Assembly (NCBI GenBank): GCA_003162415.1 | Contig: PMOL01000011.1 | Span: 492,492-556,491, forward strand | DNA: 64,000 nt | From: Candidatus Dormiibacterota bacterium | GTDB taxonomy: Bacteria; Chloroflexota; Dormibacteria; Aeolococcales; Aeolococcaceae | Reading direction: 5' to 3' | Part shown: positions 24,433-33,367 of the stretch, piece by piece | How the letters are laid out: each line of letters opens with the position of its first letter | How positions within the stretch are numbered: position 1 is the stretch's first letter | Translations under genes and position numbers: made by a program | The notes under the pieces: model-generated | What the model was told of the DNA's origin: nothing | The model's input: only the letters and a program-made list of their open reading frames with translations | Databases searched by the model: none

Positions 24433-26373
24433 GTGATGCCTGAATACCGCGCGGTCATCACCCTGGTCCCTCGAATCGCATTGGGCACCCTGGCCATACT
24501 TCTAGCAGGGACGTTCGCAACGAATAACAATACTACGGGGAACGCAAATAAGCCGATCTACCTCTGCGTTCTCGCGCTCGCCTTCGTTATCACGGTCATC
24601 TTTCTCCACGATCATCACTCGACACGATTCGATGCAGGGGTCGCCGTACTCGCTTCGGGTGGGTTGATCTGGGGGATCTGGACGATAGAGCGGCCGCAAA
24701 TGCTCCGCGACGGCGTCTGGGAAGGCTTCGGTGTTCATGTGGCACTTGCCGTGTTAGTCCTCTTGCTGATATTCGGGGCCTTTGTGCAATCTCACCACCT
24801 TTCGAGGCGCGTCCGGATCGGCATCGCTGTGATCGTGGGAATTTGCTGCGTGTGCGACATACTCGGCGCGATCCGGACCTCTGACTTCTTGACTTACGCC
24901 GAGAACAACCAGAACGAGATTAACGACATGCTCGGTCCCGTGATCGGAAGGTTTCCGGATTCCACGTACATCCCGCAATACACCGCCCTGTACGGCTGGC
25001 TGTTCTTTCCGTTGAAATCTCTCCTAAGTCCGCTCGCGCTGGTAGGCGCGATGTCCATATTCCTGACTCTCCTTGACTTCACCACGGTCCTTCTGGCAGT
25101 ACGGCTCGTGAGGCGCGTTCTAGGGACTGGAGGCTATCTTCTCGCTGCAGCTATTGTCGTCCCTATCACATACGTAACCTCGCATCAACTCGGCGCCACG
25201 AGCTCGATCGCTAGTTTGTTTCAAGAACTTCCTATTCGCCTGGTTTCGGGCTTTGTCATCATCGCCATCGGGCTGACCGATCTGGTTCTCCTCTACCGCG
25301 GCACCGTGCGAAGAAGGCACTTGTTGTTCATCGGACTAGTCTGCGGAGTCATCACGTGGAATTCGCAGGACTTCGGGCTTGCGGCGACTGTCGTCTATGG
25401 CGTGATGATCCTGGTGGGTGGCATGCCGTCTGTTCGACGGCGTTCCATCGGCGCCTGGCTGGTGGGGTTGATCCTCGGCGTCGCTTCATATCCGCTCTTT
25501 CTGCTGTCCATCGGCTCGCCGCTCAACGTGAGTTTTGTCGCCGCCGTCGTCAAACTGTTCGGATCCGGATTGGGTGCAGCTCCAATGCAGGTGCCTGGGC
25601 CTGTGCTTGTCGTGATGCCAATCATTGTGTGCTCAGCTGCCGGGGGGTGGGCTCTGATGAGGAGCCGACATCGTGACGGGACACCCGAGAACACGCTTGT
25701 CGATCAAGCGACGATAACGCTCGCGTTTGTGGGGACGTGGTCGCTCCTCGGCCTGTTGTACTACGTGAATCGCGCATACGCGGAAGGCCAGTTGCAGACG
25801 ATGCTTCTGCCGTGTGCTGTCTGTATTGGCGCACTTCTGTCCATAGCTATCCACTCGGACGAGGTTCGTGCGCTGTGGCGACAGCGGCCGGATCTGACGA
25901 GGGTTCAGTTGTCCGTGAAGATAAAGCTCATTCCAATCGGAATTCTCGTTTCTCTTTGCTTCTCGTCTGCGCTACTCACGGCAGATCCCGTTGCCGCTGC
26001 AAAGAGCCTCCTCAATCCTCCGCCGACGAGCGGGTTTACAGGAGCCGACCTCCCCACACTCCTCCCGGCCATCCGCAAGGCGCAGGCATTCACCGCGGAC
26101 AGGTCGGGGAAGCTGTCCTATTTGGGTGAGAGCTTCAACATCGTGTCGCTCCTGACGCACGTGCCAAGCGATGCGGTTCTCTTTCCATTTCCGCCTGAAG
26201 ATTTGGCTCCTGCTGTTGTTCAGATTGATTGTCGATACATCCAGAATCACCACACGCAGTGGATAGTCTTGTCGACGCTGGCGGTTAACGTGTTCGGAAC
26301 CGGGGCGTGCGGCATGTATCAACCCGTGGCTCTGCCAGGAGTCATACTTGGACAACTTCAGGAATTGAAGTGA
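24433..26373 (+). CDS. Polytopic membrane protein, possible GT-C glycosyltransferase
   Basis: This protein of about 646 residues has roughly 12 hydrophobic segments up to residue 520. A first large loop holds a TYAENNQNEINDMLGP stretch and RFPDSTYIPQYTALYGW, where GT-C enzymes often place acidic active-site residues. A soluble tail of about 120 residues follows. GTG 24433 or ATG 24436 may start it. Base composition and codon choice are clearly less GC-rich than the Pse genes, with many T/A-ending codons, suggesting later acquisition of this segment. I do not recognise a characterised relative. Confidence 0.6.
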   Translation: MMPEYRAVITLVPRIALGTLAILLAGTFATNNNTTGNANKPIYLCVLALAFVITVIFLHDHHSTRFDAGVAVLASGGLIWGIWTIERPQMLRDGVWEGFGVHVALAVLVLLLIFGAFVQSHHLSRRVRIGIAVIVGICCVCDILGAIRTSDFLTYAENNQNEINDMLGPVIGRFPDSTYIPQYTALYGWLFFPLKSLLSPLALVGAMSIFLTLLDFTTVLLAVRLVRRVLGTGGYLLAAAIVVPITYVTSHQLGATSSIASLFQELPIRLVSGFVIIAIGLTDLVLLYRGTVRRRHLLFIGLVCGVITWNSQDFGLAATVVYGVMILVGGMPSVRRRSIGAWLVGLILGVASYPLFLLSIGSPLNVSFVAAVVKLFGSGLGAAPMQVPGPVLVVMPIIVCSAAGGWALMRSRHRDGTPENTLVDQATITLAFVGTWSLLGLLYYVNRAYAEGQLQTMLLPCAVCIGALLSIAIHSDEVRALWRQRPDLTRVQLSVKIKLIPIGILVSLCFSSALLTADPVAAAKSLLNPPPTSGFTGADLPTLLPAIRKAQAFTADRSGKLSYLGESFNIVSLLTHVPSDAVLFPFPPEDLAPAVVQIDCRYIQNHHTQWIVLSTLAVNVFGTGACGMYQPVALPGVILGQLQELK

Positions 26374-26701
26374 TGCTGTGCGCGGGAGTGATGCGCCGAT
26401 CGGTGCTCAGTGCTGGCACTCGTCGCTATCGCGTCTGCTGGCAAGCCGGCCTAGGGTCAGCGTCTCAGCGGCGGTGGCGCGAGGGTAAGGGGAGTGCTTA
26501 CCTGATCTCGGCCCTCGTGTACGGGAGTTGCTCGCAAGCTCGTAGGCTGTGCTTCGTGGTCAATATCGCGGCGTTCTTGGCTAGAGTATGGCGTTCGCAC
26601 ATGCCCAGGTCCGTCGATCTCGCGAGTCCCCACTGGCCTCCGACCTTGGCGCTCCAGGGCCGATGGCAGCACATTGGCGGCTGCTGGCGGCGCGTCGTGG
26701 C
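26374..26701. other. Intergenic stretch without a gene
   Basis: In these 328 bp neither strand shows a frame with recognisable protein features. Short frames that run into the following methyltransferase gene lack family similarity upstream of ATG 26702. No terminator or clear promoter is visible. Confidence 0.55.
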
Positions 26702-27523
26702 ATGAGTCCGCAACCCGAGACGCCCTCCGAGTCTCGCTCGGAAAGTCACTGGGCCGCGTACGATGCGGCCGGCATCCAGACGCTGTTGGCGGTCGAGGAT
26801 AGGCACTTCTGGTTCCGCGCTCGCAATCAGATTATTCGCGCTCTGGTGAGCCAGCCGATCCAAGACCTTGCCAGTGGGTTCCGCATACTCGAGGTCGGAT
26901 GCGGCAGTGGCAACGTGCTCCGGGTGCTCAAGAGCGCCGCAGCAGGGCGCGGGTCGGTGGAGGGGCTCGAGGTCAGCGCAGCGGCAGCCGAGGTCGCCCG
27001 TCAGCGCACTGGGCTCACGATCACAAACGGACACCTCGCCGACCTTGCGGCACCCGAGCCGTACGACGTAATCGCCGCCTTCGACGTCCTGGAACACATC
27101 CGTGATGACGCCGGAGTCCTGAGTCAGATGAGGGAGCAGCTGAAGGGCTCCGGTCGCCTCATCCTCACCGTGCCCGCTCATCCAGCGCTCTGGAGCGCGT
27201 TCGATGTCGCGTCTGAGCACATGCGCAGGTACACGCCGGCGAGCATCCGTCGAGGGCTGCACACTGCCGGGTTCGAAGTCGAGTACCTCACCTACTTCAT
27301 GGTCCTCCTGTTCCCGATCATGTGGTCGCGTCGCCGCTTCATCAGGAGCGACCGACAGAACCTGGCGGCAGTCTACGATTCAGAGTTTCAGATCGTTCCC
27401 GGACTCAACGAAGTCGCATTCGAAGTCTTTCGCCGTGAATCAGTCCTGATCAAAGCTCGCAGACGGCTACCCATGGGGACTTCGCTCGCGATCATTGCCC
27501 GGCCGCGTCCCCACTCGGGCTAG
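26702..27523 (+). CDS. SAM-dependent class I methyltransferase
   Basis: This 273-residue protein has the Rossmann motif I FRILEVGCGSGNVLRVL (about residues 60-75), the acidic post-I position GLEVSAAAAE and motif IV/post-motif YDVIAAFDVLEHIRDD. It resembles methyltransferases found in glycan clusters that methylate sugars or lipid carriers. ATG 26702 is chosen because the recognisable N-terminus (ESHWAAYDAAGIQTLL) follows it. The stop TAG is formed by a CTAG shared with the stop of the convergent epimerase gene. The acceptor is unknown. Confidence 0.8.
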   Translation: MSPQPETPSESRSESHWAAYDAAGIQTLLAVEDRHFWFRARNQIIRALVSQPIQDLASGFRILEVGCGSGNVLRVLKSAAAGRGSVEGLEVSAAAAEVARQRTGLTITNGHLADLAAPEPYDVIAAFDVLEHIRDDAGVLSQMREQLKGSGRLILTVPAHPALWSAFDVASEHMRRYTPASIRRGLHTAGFEVEYLTYFMVLLFPIMWSRRRFIRSDRQNLAAVYDSEFQIVPGLNEVAFEVFRRESVLIKARRRLPMGTSLAIIARPRPHSG

Positions 27524-28473
27524 GCGATGTGAACTCCGGCGACCTGTGACGCCTCGTACGTTGCGCGGAGACCAGCAGCGAAGTTGGTCGGCGTGTACGG
27601 AATGAACGATTGGAGCTTCGATACGTCCAGGACAACGGCCTGCACGTCGAAACCGCGTGCAGGTTCGAAGGAGACGTTTGCGCGCCGACCGACGACGGTC
27701 TCGACGGCATCGACGATCTCGAGCACGGTGAGTCCGCGCTCCGAGCCGAGGTTGACTACGCCAACGTCTGACCGATCGACGATGAGCCGCGAGGCAGCGG
27801 CTGCGACATCCTCGATGAATACGTAGTCGCGCAGCGCGGTGCCGTCTCCGTAGACAGATATCGTCTGTCCGTTCGTGATCCTGTCAAGGAAGATCGCCAC
27901 AGCGCCCTGGTCCTTGTGTCGTGCCTGATGCGGTCCGTACACGTTCGCAATTCGAAGGATCTGGAGCCGTGTTCCAAATCTCCGCGAATACATCTGTGCA
28001 TAGTTCTCGCACGCCACGTGCAGCGCGCCATACGGTGAGATTGGTTCTGTGGGCTCGTCTTCGGAGACAGGGAGACGGCGAGGGTTTCCATACACCGTGC
28101 CACCGGACGAAACGTACGTTAGCGGCACGCTCGGCCGACCGCGCATGGCTTCAAGAACGGCGAGCAACGGCAGGAGCGTCTGCATCGCCGCTTCAGCGGG
28201 CTGCGCTGCGGTGGCGGGAGGGGTCAGGCCACCTGCCGAGAACAGGACGTGGTCGACGTCATGAACGGCGGCCCCGATGGACTCCAGCTGGCATACGTCG
28301 CCTATCACGATTCGGGCGCCGGCTCGTTCACCAGCATCGGTGCGGGAGGTGCGCGAACGGCTCAAGCCAGTCACGCGGGCACCGGCCGCAAGCAGATGCT
28401 GACCGATTGCCGCTCCGATGAAGCCCCAGCCCACGATCAAGACCGTTGGCGGGACGCGACTCTCTCCCGCCAT
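27520..28473 (-). CDS. NAD-dependent epimerase/dehydratase (SDR) with altered YxxxK motif
   Basis: This 317-residue extended SDR probably acts on a nucleotide sugar. The cofactor loop is VGWGFIGAAIG near residues 12-22 and the YVSSGGTVYG strand is normal. The catalytic motif reads YGALH rather than YGxSK, so the conserved lysine is replaced by histidine; codons read cleanly, with no frameshift. Start ATG 28473 gives the family N-terminus. It is the last gene of a minus-strand run (methyltransferase, GT2, SDR) and ends in a CTAG shared with the convergent methyltransferase. It could be catalytically altered or a non-enzymatic sugar-binding relative. Confidence 0.8.
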   Translation of the reverse strand: MAGESRVPPTVLIVGWGFIGAAIGQHLLAAGARVTGLSRSRTSRTDAGERAGARIVIGDVCQLESIGAAVHDVDHVLFSAGGLTPPATAAQPAEAAMQTLLPLLAVLEAMRGRPSVPLTYVSSGGTVYGNPRRLPVSEDEPTEPISPYGALHVACENYAQMYSRRFGTRLQILRIANVYGPHQARHKDQGAVAIFLDRITNGQTISVYGDGTALRDYVFIEDVAAAASRLIVDRSDVGVVNLGSERGLTVLEIVDAVETVVGRRANVSFEPARGFDVQAVVLDVSKLQSFIPYTPTNFAAGLRATYEASQVAGVHIA

Positions 28474-28546
28474 CGCCGAAGTATACGGGGATAGATGTGT
28501 CAAGGCCGGGCCGGAAACATTCGCATGAGCCACACCGTGGACCTCC

Positions 28547-29506
28547 TCATGGCCTGCGGTGCTCGTCCTCTGTGGTCTCGACGACCACATACGTTGGTCG
28601 TTCCATGAGCCGCACGTGCATCCTGGCAAGGTACTCGCCCATGATGCCGAGGATGAGCAGTTGCACCCCGGAAAAGATCGCGACGATCGAGGCAAGGAAG
28701 GGGAATCCTGGTACGGAATCGCCGGCGATCAGGTAGCGTGCGACCACAGCGATGATGACCACACCGCCGAAGATGGTGAAGACAAAGCCGATCATGCTGG
28801 CAATGCGCAGTGGACGCTGGCTGAACCCGGTGATCATGTTGAGAGCGTGGTGCACCAACCTTCCGAACGTGTAGTTCGACTTTCCCTCCAATCGAGGCTC
28901 ATGTCGAACACTCACCGCGGCGAATCGGGTGGTAGCCCAGGTCAGCAGCACGTCGAGGTGCATATCCGGGCTCTGAAACCGCTCGAATGCCTGACGCACG
29001 TTGGTGCGAAAGAGTCGAAATGAGCTCACGCTTCGTGCCACAGGCGCACCCATGGCCTCCTCGAGGGCGTACTTGGTGATACGTGAGGCCGCCGAACGCC
29101 AGAGGCTGTGCTGCTCCGCCTCGGGCGTTCCGTACACGACGTCGACGTCGTCGGTCAGACGCTCGACGAGCCGCGCGATTTCTTCTGGCGGATTCTGGAG
29201 GTCGTCGTCGAGCGTCACGATGTATCGATAACGCGCGGACCGGATCCCGACCAGGAGCGCATTGGGCTGGCCGAAGTTGCGCATCAGCCGGATTCCCCGG
29301 ATCCGCTTGTCGGCATGAGCAGCCGCGGTGATGACGCTCCAACTCGCGTCAGGGCTCCCATCGTCGACCAGGATGATTTCGTGGGCGGGCGCAAGTTGGT
29401 CGAGAACGGCGGTGAGCCGCGGCAGCAACGACGGGAGCATCGCCGCTGAACGGTGTACCGGAACGACTGCCGATATCCCCTCAGGAAGGCTGTCGGGCCG
29501 ATCCAC
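28547..29506 (-). CDS. GT2 glycosyltransferase, DPM1/ArnC-like with two TM helices
   Basis: This protein of about 319 residues should transfer a sugar from a nucleotide donor to polyprenyl phosphate on the cytoplasmic face. The GT-A fold shows ISAVVPVHRS, ILVDDGSPDASW and the metal-binding TLDDDLQNPPEEI motif. Two hydrophobic helices near residues 230-255 and 268-290 precede a LARMHVRLMERPTY tail, the typical membrane anchor of DPM1-like enzymes. GTG 29506 is chosen as the first start before the recognisable domain. It lies 59 bp after the methyltransferase in the same minus-strand run. Confidence 0.85.
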   Translation of the reverse strand: MDRPDSLPEGISAVVPVHRSAAMLPSLLPRLTAVLDQLAPAHEIILVDDGSPDASWSVITAAAHADKRIRGIRLMRNFGQPNALLVGIRSARYRYIVTLDDDLQNPPEEIARLVERLTDDVDVVYGTPEAEQHSLWRSAASRITKYALEEAMGAPVARSVSSFRLFRTNVRQAFERFQSPDMHLDVLLTWATTRFAAVSVRHEPRLEGKSNYTFGRLVHHALNMITGFSQRPLRIASMIGFVFTIFGGVVIIAVVARYLIAGDSVPGFPFLASIVAIFSGVQLLILGIMGEYLARMHVRLMERPTYVVVETTEDEHRRP

Positions 29507-29565
29507 GGGTGCAATGTAGCGCCTTCGCACACCCCGACGTGACGCCAAGCGCGCAAGCCGTCTGG

Positions 29566-30309
29566 CTAGGTCCCGACGGGCGGCTGCGCGTCCACGCGGG
29601 GTCGCGTCGCCACAACCGTGTAGCCAAGGCAATCCTCCCCCCAGTCCCGGTGGAGGCTCCAGTGGCCCACGACGGCGGCGGCGGCGGCGATGGGAACGAG
29701 CGGAATTCGCATTCCTCCCAGCGGGGCGATCAGCGCGATGACCTTCTGCGCCGCCACGGTGACCGGATTGCCGCGACTGAAAACCCTCACATCGGCAAAT
29801 CCGGCCTCGCGCAGCAGGTGCGTGATCCCCGACGGCGTGAAACGCCAGTAGTCGTATGGCACGAAATGCCAGCGAGCCGCGAAAGGAACTGTCATCAGGA
29901 GACGTCCCCCCGGGCGCAGGCAACGCCGCACCTCGCTGAGCAGCAGCGATGGTTCGAGGACATGCTCGAGGACCTCGGTGCACAGGGCGAGGTCCACCGA
30001 TGCGTCGCCCACCGGCCACGGATATCCGCTGACGTACAACGTGTCGTCTCGTGCGTATCCGAACCGGTCAGCCGCCTCGGCGATATCCAGCCCCTGGTAA
30101 CTGGCGGCTCGTGTGAGCAACGAGCGGTACGGTTGCTCCCCGCAGCCGACGTCGAGAACGGCACCGGTCTCGCTTGCCAGCAACGGCCGGAGATCGTTCC
30201 AGATCGACGCAAGCTGTAGATCCCCAAAGCGGCGAAACGCGGTGGGGTCGCGCAGCGCCGGAGGCCGCCAATGCTCCGTTTCGCGGAGTGCCAGGTTGCG
30301 CCGTTTCAT
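29566..30309 (-). CDS. SAM-dependent methyltransferase
   Basis: This 247-residue class I methyltransferase carries motif I AVLDVGCGEQPYRSLL, then YQGLDIAEAAD, the DLALCTEVLEHVLEP segment and GGRLLMTVPFAARWHFVPYDYWRFTP, a methyltransferase-11 pattern common in glycan clusters. It heads the minus-strand trio with the GT2 and SDR genes and is divergent from the GT2 gene at 30423. A hydrophobic stretch near residues 188-210 may associate with the membrane. Substrate unknown. Confidence 0.82.
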   Translation of the reverse strand: MKRRNLALRETEHWRPPALRDPTAFRRFGDLQLASIWNDLRPLLASETGAVLDVGCGEQPYRSLLTRAASYQGLDIAEAADRFGYARDDTLYVSGYPWPVGDASVDLALCTEVLEHVLEPSLLLSEVRRCLRPGGRLLMTVPFAARWHFVPYDYWRFTPSGITHLLREAGFADVRVFSRGNPVTVAAQKVIALIAPLGGMRIPLVPIAAAAAVVGHWSLHRDWGEDCLGYTVVATRPRVDAQPPVGT

Positions 30310-30422
30310 GATCCCTGCTCGCGCTGACTGCGCACCATCGCCTTCAGGGTATCAATCCGCTGAGGGCCCGGGACATCACCGAGGGTGCCTCTGCAGCCGT
30401 GATCGGCCCTATCATGTGCCAG

Positions 30423-31445
30423 ATGCCCGATTCGCCAGTGGGCCGGCGGAAGATCAGCGCAGTCATCGCGTGCTATCGCGACGCTCCGGCAATCCCGATC
30501 ATGCACGAGCGTCTGGTCGCCGTCTTCGCGAAGCTCGACGTCGACTACGAAATCATCTTCGTGAACGACGCCAGTCCTGACAACGCCGCGGAGGTGCTCG
30601 CCGATCTCGCCGGTCGAGATGCTCATGTGACCGCCGTCACCCACAGTCGCAACTTCGGATCGCAGAGTGCATTCACCAGCGGCATGCGCATCTCCAGTGG
30701 CGACGCGGTCGTGCTCCTCGACGGTGATCTGCAGGATCCCCCTGAGTTGATCGAGGCTTTCTACGAGAAGTGGCTGGAGGGGTACGACGTCGTCTACGGG
30801 AGCCGCGTCAAGCGCGACGCGAACCGGTTCCTCCAGGTCTCGTATCGCGCCTTCTACCGGCTGTTTCGCGCAGCGTCGTACGTGCCGGTCCCGCTCGATG
30901 CCGGCGACTTCTCACTCATGGACCGTCGAGTCGTCGATGCACTGAACCGTCTCCCGGAGACCAACCGGTTCCTCCGAGGCCTGCGCGCGTGGGTGGGATT
31001 CCGTCAGATCGGTGTTCCCTACCACCGGCCGGAGCGCATGTTCGGCACGACGACGAACTCATTGCTGCGCAACATTGGATGGGCTCGCAAGGCCATCTTC
31101 TCGTTCTCCTACATCCCTCTCGAGCTGATCACGATCGTCGGCGTCCTCACAACCGTCGCGGCATTCGTTGCGATCCTCATCACGATCATCGTCCGCATCG
31201 TGAATCCGGCGGCGGCTCCGACCGGGTTCACGTCGCTCATCGTCCTGATCCTCTTCATCGGGGGTATTCAGCTGCTCTGCCTCAGCGTGATCGGCTCGTA
31301 CCTGGCGCACATCTATGAGGAAGTGAAGCGCCGTCCACCGTATATCGTTGCCGAGATCATCAATCGTCCGGTCGCGCGGCCCGACCCGGGCACGACGGTC
31401 GACCAGCCTGCAACTGAGGAGGGTGAGTCATCCGCTGTCTTGTGA
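30423..31445 (+). CDS. GT2 glycosyltransferase, DPM1/ArnC-like with two TM helices
   Basis: This protein of about 340 residues belongs to the polyprenyl-phosphate sugar transferase branch. Visible motifs are ISAVIACYRD, IIFVNDASPDN, the VVLLDGDLQDPPELI metal site, and two C-terminal helices (about 230-255 and 265-290) followed by AHIYEEVKRRPPY. It is likely a paralogue of the 28547 enzyme. ATG 30423 is preferred over codons at 30399 and 30414 because TATCAT (30410-30415) sits 7 nt upstream as a -10, predicting a leaderless message. The stop overlaps the next gene. Confidence 0.83.
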   Translation: MPDSPVGRRKISAVIACYRDAPAIPIMHERLVAVFAKLDVDYEIIFVNDASPDNAAEVLADLAGRDAHVTAVTHSRNFGSQSAFTSGMRISSGDAVVLLDGDLQDPPELIEAFYEKWLEGYDVVYGSRVKRDANRFLQVSYRAFYRLFRAASYVPVPLDAGDFSLMDRRVVDALNRLPETNRFLRGLRAWVGFRQIGVPYHRPERMFGTTTNSLLRNIGWARKAIFSFSYIPLELITIVGVLTTVAAFVAILITIIVRIVNPAAAPTGFTSLIVLILFIGGIQLLCLSVIGSYLAHIYEEVKRRPPYIVAEIINRPVARPDPGTTVDQPATEEGESSAVL

Positions 31446-32365
31446 CCGGCGCCGCCGGATTCGTCGGCGCGAACCTCGTGCATCGCCTTGTCGCTGATGG
31501 CCACGAGGTGTTCGCGATTCTGCAGCCGACCACCGACACGTGGCGCCTCGATGGGCTCGGCGACGTCCACCGAATCCAGGGCGACATCGCGCACGGCGAA
31601 GCCATGGAGCGCGCGTTCATATGTGCCCGCCCCGAGTGGATCTTTCACCTCGCCGCCCACGGCGCGTATTCCTTTCAGACGGACACGGTGGCGATGGCGC
31701 ACAGCAATGTGGTGGGAATGGCCACGATCCTGGCGGCCGCCGAGCGGCATGGTTGCACGGTCGTGATCAACACGGGCACGTCATCCGAGTACGGTGACCG
31801 CGATCATGCACCCGGTGAGAACGAACCCCCACGCCCCAACAGTGACTACGCGGCGACGAAGGCCGCGGCAACCTGGCTCTGCCAGCGTGCTAGGACGCGC
31901 AGCGTGCCGGTCACGACGCTGCGGCTGTACTCGGCATATGGACCGTTCGAGGAGGAGCGCCGGCTGATCCCAACGCTGGTGCGCGCGGCACTCGCCGGAA
32001 CGTTGCCGCCGCTGGCGTCGCCCACCGTGGTACGGGACTACGTGTACGTCGGCGATGTCATCGATGCGTACATCGCGGCAGCGTCGGCACCAGACCAGAG
32101 CACGATCTACAACGTCGCGTCGGGCGTCCAGACTTCCCTCGCTGAGCTGGTCGCGAAGACGAGACAAGCCTTTTCGATCAGTGTCGAGCCGGTGTGGGGC
32201 GGATACCCGCAACGTGCATGGGATACGCGGGTCTGGGTCGGCGATCCAACGCTCATCCAGGCGGAGCTGGGGTGGCGGGCAACCACCAGCATCACCGATG
32301 GCCTGACCAGGACTGCCGAGTGGCTCGCGGAGCATCCAGCCGAGGCCGTGTCCGCGGGCCGGTAG
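31442..32365 (+). CDS. NAD-dependent epimerase/dehydratase (SDR); start possibly ATC 31430
   Basis: This extended SDR of about 307 residues probably makes or modifies a nucleotide-linked sugar. The cofactor loop is TGAAGFVGANL, INTGTSSEYG provides the serine and YAATK the catalytic Tyr/Lys. RDYVYVGDVIDAY is the usual C-terminal sugar-binding segment. GTG 31442 overlaps the upstream stop, but it would cut off the first strand. In the same frame ATC 31430 begins I-R-C-L-V, exactly where relatives begin M-R-x-L-V, and AGGAGGG ends 6 nt before that ATC. A rare ATC start or a base error is therefore plausible. Confidence 0.82.
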   Translation: MTGAAGFVGANLVHRLVADGHEVFAILQPTTDTWRLDGLGDVHRIQGDIAHGEAMERAFICARPEWIFHLAAHGAYSFQTDTVAMAHSNVVGMATILAAAERHGCTVVINTGTSSEYGDRDHAPGENEPPRPNSDYAATKAAATWLCQRARTRSVPVTTLRLYSAYGPFEEERRLIPTLVRAALAGTLPPLASPTVVRDYVYVGDVIDAYIAAASAPDQSTIYNVASGVQTSLAELVAKTRQAFSISVEPVWGGYPQRAWDTRVWVGDPTLIQAELGWRATTSITDGLTRTAEWLAEHPAEAVSAGR

Positions 32366-32376
32366 CGAGCGGCGCC

Positions 32377-33315
32377 CTACAATCGCCCGGCGATCAGGTA
32401 GAGGTTGCCGAGCGGAACAGGGACCGAGATCTTTCCGACACGACTCCGTTGCAACGTGCCGAGCGCCATCCCTTTGACACGCGCCGGCAGCGGTACCAGG
32501 TGGGTGATGTATCCAACGCTGTACGTGTTGCGGACATGACCCTGTTTCAGAACCTTGAAGCCACCCGCCTCAAAGATGCGGCGCATCGTCGCCGGGCTGT
32601 ACAGATACGTGTGCTCGATGTCGATGATCGGGCTGCGCTCCTTCATGAGATGCGCCGACACCGATTCGACGTTGTGGTTGAGGCACAGGGTCAGCCCGCC
32701 GGGACGCAGCGCGGCACGGCACGCTTCCAGGACTGCTTCGGGGTGGGGGACGTGATCAAAAACCTGAAACAGGCACACTGCGTCGAACTCTCCGTCACGA
32801 AAGAGCCCCGGGCGCATGACATCACAGACGATCTGGTCACGTACCACCGGCGACGCATCCCTGATCGCCGCTTCGCTCGGCTCGACCCCGCGAACCGTGG
32901 TGTATCCCTGCGCCAACGCCTGCTCGAGAAAGAAGCCATCGCCGCAGCCGATCTCGAGCAGTGACTCCTGGCGCCTGCTGAGGGAGCGGAGCTTGGCGAG
33001 ATACCTCCCGTACGTGGCCTTGAGATTGGCAGTCTCGGCTTCGTAGTCGAACGTGCTCTCCTTGTACAGATACGCGAGGGTCGCCTCGTCAAGGACCGGG
33101 TCCGAGCGCACCAGGCCGCAGCGCGCGCACTTGACCATGCGGTAGTGGACGCGATCCGGAAGCCGGCGTGCGGAAAACCGAGCCGGCGTGATGTCGTCGA
33201 CGTCGAAATTGGCGGGGTAGAGCTCCTGCGCAGGGATGCCGGGGCCGCAGATGGCGCACTCCGTCGCCTGGAATGTCAGCGTATCGGCTGCGCCGTTCTT
33301 CTCGCGTGTAGGCAT
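32377..33315 (-). CDS. SAM-dependent methyltransferase with N-terminal zinc ribbon
   Basis: This 312-residue protein starts with paired cysteines (CAIC near residue 20 and CARCG near 63) forming a likely zinc ribbon. A class I methyltransferase follows with motif I LLEIGCGDGFFLEQAL and the FDAVCLFQVFDHVPHPEAVL segment. This two-part layout is frequent in sugar C- or O-methyltransferases of glycan and antibiotic clusters. ATG 33315 is chosen; a TTG at 33387 would overlap the transketolase gene. It is the last gene of a minus-strand operon (GT2, transketolase halves, methyltransferase). Confidence 0.8.
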   Translation of the reverse strand: MPTREKNGAADTLTFQATECAICGPGIPAQELYPANFDVDDITPARFSARRLPDRVHYRMVKCARCGLVRSDPVLDEATLAYLYKESTFDYEAETANLKATYGRYLAKLRSLSRRQESLLEIGCGDGFFLEQALAQGYTTVRGVEPSEAAIRDASPVVRDQIVCDVMRPGLFRDGEFDAVCLFQVFDHVPHPEAVLEACRAALRPGGLTLCLNHNVESVSAHLMKERSPIIDIEHTYLYSPATMRRIFEAGGFKVLKQGHVRNTYSVGYITHLVPLPARVKGMALGTLQRSRVGKISVPVPLGNLYLIAGRL

Positions 33316-33367
33316 CGGCGAATTATGGGCCAGGGTACCGGCATCCGCACTTGCGGGTGCGCCGGCT

